From Anaerobacillus sp. (GTDB taxonomy: Bacteria; Bacillota; Bacilli; Bacillales; Anaerobacillaceae): a stretch of DNA of 19,909 bases. The stretch covers positions 1-19,909 of the forward strand of contig SKSA01000014.1 of assembly GCA_007118195.1 (NCBI GenBank), written 5' to 3'. A program made the translations under genes and the position numbers. Shown one piece after another: positions 15,210-19,909 of the stretch. Under the pieces are notes generated by a model, which saw only the letters and a list, made by a program, of their open reading frames with translations, was not told the DNA's origin and ran no database searches. Every line of letters starts with the position of its first letter. Positions within the stretch are counted from its first letter, which is position 1.

Positions 15210-15392
15210 TTACTGTTTTTCTTGTAATTCATCTACGCTAACCGTCATTTCTTGTTCGGGGTTTTGTCTGGGATAAACACGGGCTGTCCCCTCTTCGGGA
15301 TTAACGTTTTGAATCCAAATTGATGCTCCGTTATGCTGAACTTCAATATCTTTTGCAGATTCTAAAATTTGTTGTGCGCGATTACTGTTCAT
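15210..15392 (-). CDS. sspH: Small acid-soluble spore protein, H type
   Basis: A 60-residue minor SASP of the SspH family, a forespore protein packed with the spore core. It has the family outline: N-terminal NRAQQILESA, a central HNGASIWIQNV, and EEGTARVYP near residue 40, ending VSVDELQEK. Note this family is unrelated to the DNA-coating alpha/beta SASPs. ATG 15392 is chosen since AGGAGGA lies 9 bp upstream and it gives the right length; a start at 15425 would lie in the promoter. A candidate sigma-G promoter sits just upstream, matching forespore expression. Divergent from asnO. Indicates an endospore former. Confidence 0.9.
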   Translation of the reverse strand: MNSNRAQQILESAKDIEVQHNGASIWIQNVNPEEGTARVYPRQNPEQEMTVSVDELQEKQ

Positions 15393-15424
15393 ATGTAAAT
15401 TTCCTCCTATTTTAAGTCTATCCA

Positions 15425-15453
15425 TAATATATCAAAATTTCACAAAAATATGC
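15425..15453 (-). promoter_or_regulatory. Candidate sigma-G promoter of sspH
   Basis: On the minus strand GCATA (15449-15453) is followed after 17 bp by TATATTA (15425-15431), one base off the sigma-G -10 CATNNTA. Both position and gene type agree with forespore control. Confidence 0.45.
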
Positions 15454-15519
15454 ATGTAAAAAAGTATGTCAGAATACATGCTAATCACCTCTAAACAATG
15501 AACAGTTAGCACTATGTGT

Positions 15520-15547
15520 GAATATGTTGGTGTATGGGTAGATACAG
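15520..15547 (+). promoter_or_regulatory. Candidate sigma-E promoter of asnO
   Basis: GAATATG (15520-15526), 14-bp spacer, GATACAG (15541-15547) resembles the mother-cell sigma-E pattern (kmATATT, then CATACAnT) and would give a leader of about 40 nt. The asnO type is known for sporulation expression in B. subtilis. Confidence 0.45.
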
Positions 15548-15589
15548 CCCATGAATATGAACAACATTCCCTAGGAGGGGTTGATATAG

Positions 15590-17437
15590 ATGTGTGGAAT
15601 TGCAGGTTGGATTGATTGGAACAAAGATTTACGGAAGGAGGAGAAGAGCGTCGAACAAATGGCTGCTACGTTAAGTAAACGTGGGCCTGATGATTATCGA
15701 GTTTGGAGTGCGCCACATGCAGCCTTTGGTCATACAAGATTGGTTGTTGTTGATCCAAAAGGTGGCAAACAGCCGATGACAAAATCGGTAGCAAACAAAA
15801 CGTATACAATCGCCTATAACGGTGAGTTATACAATACAGAAGATATTCGAAAGGAATTATTGAAACGTGGTCATCAGTTTAACTCCCATTCTGATACAGA
15901 AGTTTTGTTAACTTCATTTATTGAGTGGGGACCTAGTTGTGTCGACCGTCTAAATGGGATTTTTGCTTTTGCGATTTGGGACAGTGATAAGCAAGAACTA
16001 TTTATTACTCGAGATCGGCTAGGTGTAAAGCCGCTTTTTTATCAAGAATTGAATGGTGCGCTCTTATTTGGTTCTGAGTTAAAAGCTATTTTAGTTCATC
16101 CAGATGTAAAATCTGAAGTAACAAGAGAAGGCTTGGCGGAAGTGTTTGGTTTAGGTCCTTCAAGAACGCCTGGTCATGGTGTGTTTAATAATATGAAAGA
16201 ATTACGTCCAGGTTACGCTTTGAACTATAGTAGAAGTGGATTGAAAGTCTATCGTTATTGGCGCTTGGATAGTAAGAAACACGAAGAGAATGTTGAGCAA
16301 ACAGCGGAAAAAATTCAGTGGTTGCTACAAGATACAGTTGAAAGGCAGTTAGTTGCAGATGTTCCTATCAGTACGTTTCTCTCAGGTGGGGTTGACTCAA
16401 GTGCGCTAACTGCCTTTGCAGCAAATTATTTTAAAAAAGAAGGCAGAGGTCCGCTTCATACGTATTCAGTTGATTATATTGATAATGATAAATATTTTAA
16501 AGCGAACGATTTTCAACCGAATGCAGACGGACCATGGATTAAAGAGGTTTCTGAGTTTTTAGGGACGAAGCACCACTCGTGTATCATCTCGAATGAAGAT
16601 TTAGCGGGATATTTGAAAGAAGCAGTACTAGTTCGCGACTTACCGGGCATGGCCGACATCGATTCTTCATTACTTTGGTTTTGTAAGCAAATTAAGAAAG
16701 ACGTAACCGTAGGCTTGTCAGGGGAATGTGCCGATGAAATTTTTGGTGGTTATCCGTGGTTTCATCGTGAAGATTTAATGAACCGAAATAGTTTTCCGTG
16801 GATGGATTCGATTGAAGAGCGGGAAGTGCTTCTTAATAACGAATGGCGTCAAAAACTTCAACTTCAAGATTACGTTATGAGCCGCTATACAGACACGTTA
16901 GCTGAAACGCCCCGTCTTGAAGGGGAAAGTGCCGAAGAGGTTCGGCGCAGAGAGTTATTTTATTTAAATATTGTCTGGTTTATGACAACATTACTTGATC
17001 GTAAAGACCGAATGAGCATGGGAGCGAGTCTTGAAGTGAGGGTGCCATTTGCCGACCATCGTCTTGTCGAATACGTTTGGAATATTCCATGGGAAATGAA
17101 AAACCTTGAGGGGCGAGAAAAAGGGATCTTGCGGAAAGCATTAGAAGGTGTGTTACCAAATAATGTCCTTTATCGTAAAAAGAGCCCGTACCCTAAAACC
17201 CATAATCCGTACTACACGAAGGCGGTAAAACAGTGGCTGCAAGACATTGTTGACGATCCGTCCTCTCCATTAATGCAATTTGTAGATAAAAAGAAGGTTA
17301 GGGAAATCCTTGCAACAGATGGAGCCGCTTTTAAAAAACCTTGGTTCGGTCAACTCATGACCGGGCCGCAACTAATGGCACATTTGGCGCAGATTGACAC
17401 GTGGCTCACCGAGTATAAGGTTCAGATAAAGGAATAA
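15590..17437 (+). CDS. asnO: Glutamine-hydrolysing asparagine synthetase, AsnO type
   Basis: Makes L-asparagine from aspartate, ATP and glutamine. The 615-residue protein has the N-terminal class II glutaminase domain with nucleophile Cys2 (MCGIAGW), SKRGPDD, GHTRL and YNGELYN, and the C-terminal synthetase domain with the PP-loop SGGVDSS (residues 265-271) and LSGECADEIFGGYPW. Length and sequence style point to AsnO, the B. subtilis paralogue needed during sporulation, rather than AsnB or AsnH, and the neighbouring sspH and sigma-E-like promoter agree. ATG with AGGAGGGG 10 bp upstream. Monocistronic, ended by a strong terminator. All catalytic motifs are intact. Confidence 0.95.
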   Translation: MCGIAGWIDWNKDLRKEEKSVEQMAATLSKRGPDDYRVWSAPHAAFGHTRLVVVDPKGGKQPMTKSVANKTYTIAYNGELYNTEDIRKELLKRGHQFNSHSDTEVLLTSFIEWGPSCVDRLNGIFAFAIWDSDKQELFITRDRLGVKPLFYQELNGALLFGSELKAILVHPDVKSEVTREGLAEVFGLGPSRTPGHGVFNNMKELRPGYALNYSRSGLKVYRYWRLDSKKHEENVEQTAEKIQWLLQDTVERQLVADVPISTFLSGGVDSSALTAFAANYFKKEGRGPLHTYSVDYIDNDKYFKANDFQPNADGPWIKEVSEFLGTKHHSCIISNEDLAGYLKEAVLVRDLPGMADIDSSLLWFCKQIKKDVTVGLSGECADEIFGGYPWFHREDLMNRNSFPWMDSIEEREVLLNNEWRQKLQLQDYVMSRYTDTLAETPRLEGESAEEVRRRELFYLNIVWFMTTLLDRKDRMSMGASLEVRVPFADHRLVEYVWNIPWEMKNLEGREKGILRKALEGVLPNNVLYRKKSPYPKTHNPYYTKAVKQWLQDIVDDPSSPLMQFVDKKKVREILATDGAAFKKPWFGQLMTGPQLMAHLAQIDTWLTEYKVQIKE

Positions 17438-17446
17438 AGAATATGT

Positions 17447-17475
17447 AACCAGTTAAGGGAAATCCTTAGCTGGTT
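17447..17475 (+). terminator. Rho-independent terminator after asnO
   Basis: Stem AACCAGTTAAGG/CCTTAGCTGGTT (17447-17458 with 17464-17475) with one G-T wobble, 5-nt loop, then TTCT. The stem starts 10 bp after the stop codon. Confidence 0.8.
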
Positions 17476-17619
17476 TTCTATTAGCCGTATTTAGTTGTTG
17501 TAAATAAATTATTAATTATGTAGAAGGAACACGGTTATATATATTGAATAATTAATAATAGTCACATAGACTAGGCGAACGAAATTTTTCAGGATGTAAT
17601 AAATCTATTTATTTAAATT

Positions 17620-17648
17620 TAGACAAACTAGTTTTTTTTCGATAAAAT
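17620..17648 (+). promoter_or_regulatory. Sigma-A promoter of ppaC
   Basis: TAGACA (17620-17625) and TAAAAT (17643-17648), each five of six consensus bases, separated by exactly 17 bp, with an AT-rich upstream stretch. The leader would be about 40 nt. The rest of the 257-bp gap after asnO holds nothing else I can identify. Confidence 0.7.
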
Positions 17649-17694
17649 TATGGCTATGGAACATACCAATATAAATTAGTAAGGAGTAGAGAGA

Positions 17695-18627
17695 ATAGAA
17701 AAAGTACTTATTTTCGGACATAAAAACCCAGACACTGACACAATTTGCTCAGCAATTGCATACGCAGATTTAAAAGTAAAGTTAGGAATGGATGCTGAAC
17801 CTGTTCGTTTAGGAGAGGTTAATGGAGAAACTCAGTTTGCCCTAGACTATTTCAAAGCGGAAGCGCCTCGTTTAGTCAGTACCGTTGCAAATGAAGTGAA
17901 CGGTGTAATTTTAGTTGACCATAACGAACGTCAACAAAGTGTTGATGATATTGATGCGGTTCGTGTGTTAGAAGTCATTGATCATCATCGTATCGCAAAT
18001 TTTGAGACGAGTGATCCTTTGTATTACCGAGCAGAGCCAGTCGGCTGTACAGCAACCATTTTAAACAAGCTTTATAAAGAAAATGGTATAAAGATTGAAA
18101 AAGAAATTGCGGGATTAATGTTATCGGCAATCATTTCTGATTCATTATTATTCAAATCGCCTACATGTACAGAAGAAGATGTAAAGGCAGCTCATGAGTT
18201 GGCTGAAATAGCAGGAGTAAATGCAGAAACATACGGTTTAGAAATGCTTAAAGCCGGGGCTAACTTAAGTGATAAAACTGTTCGTGAATTAATTTCTTTA
18301 GACGCTAAAGAATTCACTATGGGTAACTATAAGGTTGAAATTGCTCAAGTAAATGCTGTAGATACAAACGATGTATTAACTCGTCAGGCCGAATTGGAAG
18401 AGGCGCTTTCTGATGCCATAAAAGAAAAGGAACTCGATTTGTTTTTATTAGTTGTTACAGATATTTTAAATAGTGATTCTGTAGCCCTTGTACTAGGGAA
18501 TGGAGCGAAAGCAGTAGAAGAAGCTTATAACGTGACATTATCTAACAACACGGCGGTCTTAAAAGGTGTCGTATCTCGTAAAAAACAAATTGTTCCGGTG
18601 TTAACAGATATCTTAAATAAAATGTAA
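17695..18627 (+). CDS. ppaC: Manganese-dependent inorganic pyrophosphatase PpaC with ATA start
   Basis: Family II (DHH-type) cytosolic pyrophosphatase, which drives biosynthesis by hydrolysing PPi. The best start is ATA at 17695: it gives 310 residues against 309 in B. subtilis PpaC, an ideal AAGGAG lies 8 bp upstream, and an in-frame TAA at 17680-17682 rules out anything earlier. Only this start keeps the metal ligands His9, Asp13 and Asp15 (GHKNPDTDT); the first ATG at 17788 would remove them. Other ligands are Asp75 (VDHNE), the DHH triad near 96-98 and Asp149 (ISDS). The C-terminal DHHA2 domain ends with SRKKQIVP. Everything else is intact, so either ATA is a genuine rare start or the base is an ATG-to-ATA error. 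Confidence 0.93.
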   Translation: MEKVLIFGHKNPDTDTICSAIAYADLKVKLGMDAEPVRLGEVNGETQFALDYFKAEAPRLVSTVANEVNGVILVDHNERQQSVDDIDAVRVLEVIDHHRIANFETSDPLYYRAEPVGCTATILNKLYKENGIKIEKEIAGLMLSAIISDSLLFKSPTCTEEDVKAAHELAEIAGVNAETYGLEMLKAGANLSDKTVRELISLDAKEFTMGNYKVEIAQVNAVDTNDVLTRQAELEEALSDAIKEKELDLFLLVVTDILNSDSVALVLGNGAKAVEEAYNVTLSNNTAVLKGVVSRKKQIVPVLTDILNKM

Positions 18628-18655
18628 CAAAAAAACGAAATGTAAAAAAATAAAG

Positions 18656-18690
18656 AAACGAGCTGAGTCATGTGACCTGCTCGTTTTTTT
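18656..18690 (+). terminator. Rho-independent terminator after ppaC
   Basis: Stem AAACGAGC/GCTCGTTT (18656-18663 with 18679-18686) with an inner GTCA/TGAC pairing, ending in a seven-T run. Confidence 0.92.
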
Positions 18691-18795
18691 ATCGTTTAGG
18701 TATTTTGATGAGGTATTTACATTTAATTTCCATTAATAATTTTGTATGAAATAGAAAAAATACGTAATAACAAAGAAAGGAGGCTTTAACAACTA

Positions 18796-19689
18796 ATGAA
18801 CAAAAGAATCATCCTGTCTTTAATGTGTATATACTTACTAATACTTGCCGGGTGTGGAGTCGGTGGACTTGGGACAAGGGATATGAATCATCAGCTTGGT
18901 AGAGAATACCAGGCGACAGAACCGGAAATGGCAAACCCTAATCCATATGCTACGATATCAAGTGAAAGTACGAGTGTACCGAGTGATCAATTTCCGCATA
19001 CAAAAGCAATTGAAATTCAAAAAGCAAAATATAAGTTTGTTGTCGATGATGGGCAGGGGCACCATCATAATATTGAATTTCAACTACCTGAGGGTGTAAC
19101 GCCTGGTCAAGAGGGTCCGGTAGATGGACAACCGACACCTACAGAGCCAAAGAGAGCAGATGAGCAATCGCAACCTCATGAACCTGAGGTGAGAGATGAA
19201 CAAGCGCAACCTGCCGAACCTGAGAGAGCAGAAGAACAACCACAAGAAGGGCAGCCGGAATTTACAACACCCGATGAAGAAGAGACTAGAGAAGAAGCGC
19301 CTGCTGAAGGTGTTAGCGAGTACGAAGCGAGAGTTGTTGAGTTAACTAATGTCGAAAGAAGAAATAATGGCTTATCGGAATTACAAGCACACGATGATTT
19401 AAGTAATGTAGCTCGAACAAAATCTAACGATATGCAAGAAAATAATTATTTTTCTCACACGAGTCCAACTTACGGTTCTCCCTTTGACATGATTAGAGAT
19501 TTTGGAGTTTCGTATAACGCAGCAGCAGAAAACATTGCTCAAGGGCAACAAACACCAGAACAAGTCGTGCAGTCATGGATGAACAGTGAAGGTCACCGAC
19601 AAAATATTTTAAATGGAGACTTTACGCACATAGGTGTTGGTTACAATGAAAATGGACATCACTGGACGCAAATGTTTATTAGTCAATAA
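18796..19689 (+). CDS. CAP (SCP/PR1-like) domain lipoprotein with repeat linker
   Basis: A 297-residue exported lipoprotein. The signal sequence ends in a lipobox LAGC with Cys20 as the lipid-modified residue, so the protein should be anchored on the outer face of the membrane. A Pro/Glu/Gln-rich linker (about 105-170) contains three 12-residue repeats of the form xEPxRADEQxQP at residues 116-151. The C-terminal CAP domain (about 176-297) carries the family's cavity residues: His in YFSHTSP, Glu in AENIA, and His in SEGHRQNIL, plus HHWTQMF at the end. It resembles B. subtilis YkwD-type proteins, whose function is unclear. AAAGGAGG is about 12 bp before the ATG, slightly far. A terminator follows directly. 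Confidence 0.92.
   Translation: MNKRIILSLMCIYLLILAGCGVGGLGTRDMNHQLGREYQATEPEMANPNPYATISSESTSVPSDQFPHTKAIEIQKAKYKFVVDDGQGHHHNIEFQLPEGVTPGQEGPVDGQPTPTEPKRADEQSQPHEPEVRDEQAQPAEPERAEEQPQEGQPEFTTPDEEETREEAPAEGVSEYEARVVELTNVERRNNGLSELQAHDDLSNVARTKSNDMQENNYFSHTSPTYGSPFDMIRDFGVSYNAAAENIAQGQQTPEQVVQSWMNSEGHRQNILNGDFTHIGVGYNENGHHWTQMFISQ
19141..19248 (+). repeat. Three 36-bp in-frame repeats in the CAP lipoprotein linker
   Basis: Units at 19141-19176, 19177-19212 and 19213-19248 encode TEPKRADEQSQP, HEPEVRDEQAQP and AEPERAEEQPQE. Copies are degenerate at the DNA level but clearly share phase and pattern. Confidence 0.8.
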
Positions 19690-19702
19690 AATAAATGAAG
19701 TA

Positions 19703-19732
19703 AAAATAGAGTTCGTTTTTGAACTCTATTTT
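19703..19732 (+). terminator. Rho-independent terminator after the CAP gene
   Basis: Perfect 12-bp stem AAAATAGAGTTC/GAACTCTATTTT (19703-19714 with 19721-19732), 6-nt loop GTTTTT. The T-rich 3' arm makes it functional; the symmetric A/T flanks allow both directions. Confidence 0.9.
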
Positions 19733-19813
19733 GCTTTGAGGGACATAGCGGGGGATGGCCAGAACAAAAATACTGAGGTTAGGGGCTATGATTAACACTA
19801 TAATCACAAAGTA

Positions 19814-19909
19814 ATGATCTCTAAAGTATTATGGTTTGTAAGTGGCGTTTTTATCACCCTTTCTAGTGTAAATGCAAGTTTTATATTTGGTATTCTTTTA
19901 TTCAAAAAA
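19814..19909 (+). CDS. Possible truncated hydrophobic ORF at the window edge
   Basis: From ATG 19814 the frame stays open for 32 codons to the window end, encoding MISKVLWFVSGVFITLSS followed by further hydrophobic residues and ending in Lys-Lys, which looks like a membrane segment. No good ribosome binding site precedes this ATG, though a tiny frame starting at 19788 (MINTIITK) with GAGG and AGGGG upstream ends in TAATGA overlapping it, which would allow coupling. Too little sequence to assign. Confidence 0.25.
   Translation, partial: MISKVLWFVSGVFITLSSVNASFIFGILLFKK

Noticed and set aside
17650..17679. Nine-codon frame MAMEHTNIN before ppaC as a regulatory leader
   Set aside because: It begins at or before the expected transcription start and has no ribosome binding site.
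17788..18627. ppaC starting at the first ATG
   Set aside because: It would remove the conserved N-terminus with metal ligands His9, Asp13 and Asp15; the ribosome binding site is next to the upstream ATA instead.
1..19909. Mobile elements, CRISPR arrays, tRNA or rRNA genes, toxin-antitoxin pairs
   Set aside because: None was found on reading both strands; the uvrX-yolD pair also occurs in prophages but there are no phage genes around it here.

Overview
This 19.9 kb window is a chromosomal, housekeeping-type stretch from a low-GC Gram-positive endospore former of the Bacillaceae. The supporting evidence is a small acid-soluble spore protein (SspH type), a sporulation-type asparagine synthetase (AsnO type), TnrA, a proline T-box, AGGAGG-type ribosome binding sites with frequent TTG/GTG starts, and AT-rich intergenic DNA. 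A close homologue of the alkaliphile sodium channel NaChBac, next to proline synthesis genes, hints at an alkaliphilic or halotolerant Bacillus relative; this is inference. I see no transposase, integrase, CRISPR array, tRNA or rRNA.

Layout. 1-4.7 kb: namA (old yellow enzyme), a DUF2512 membrane protein, the c-di-AMP sensor protein DarB/CbpB, a 78-residue unknown, a GNAT acetyltransferase coupled to a YibQ-type divergent polysaccharide deacetylase, a 111-bp nested inverted repeat, and tnrA. 5-6.4 kb: an aspartokinase III-like gene, divergent from tnrA. 6.4-11.2 kb, minus strand: the sodium channel, proC/proI, and proBA behind a proline-specific T-box with a near-consensus promoter. 11.2-14.4 kb, plus strand: a YqjQ-like dehydrogenase, a UvrX/YqjW-type Y-family polymerase with its YolD partner behind two LexA-like sites, and a small cysteine-bearing unknown. 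14.5-15.4 kb: a low-molecular-weight tyrosine phosphatase and sspH (minus). 15.6-19.9 kb: asnO, manganese-dependent pyrophosphatase ppaC starting at a non-standard ATA codon, a CAP-domain lipoprotein with 12-residue repeats, and a possible truncated hydrophobic ORF at the edge.

Working together. proB, proA and proC form the full glutamate-to-proline route, controlled by uncharged tRNA-Pro at the T-box; proC lies 124 bp behind proA without a T-box of its own. Proline and a voltage-gated Na+ channel side by side fit salt and pH homeostasis. tnrA has a near-perfect TnrA box upstream of its own promoter, the layout of positive autoregulation under nitrogen limitation. The polymerase-YolD pair looks like an SOS mutagenesis operon. 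sspH and asnO are divergent and each carries a plausible sporulation promoter (sigma-G-like and sigma-E-like). The namA, proI, yqjQ and yqjW homologues recall the yqj region of B. subtilis, rearranged and interleaved with other genes. Nearly every transcription unit ends in a clear hairpin terminator.

Most of the window is ordinary core genome. The points most worth checking are the ATA start of ppaC, the TnrA box, the tandem LexA-like boxes, the nested inverted repeat at 4240-4350, and the two small unknown proteins.
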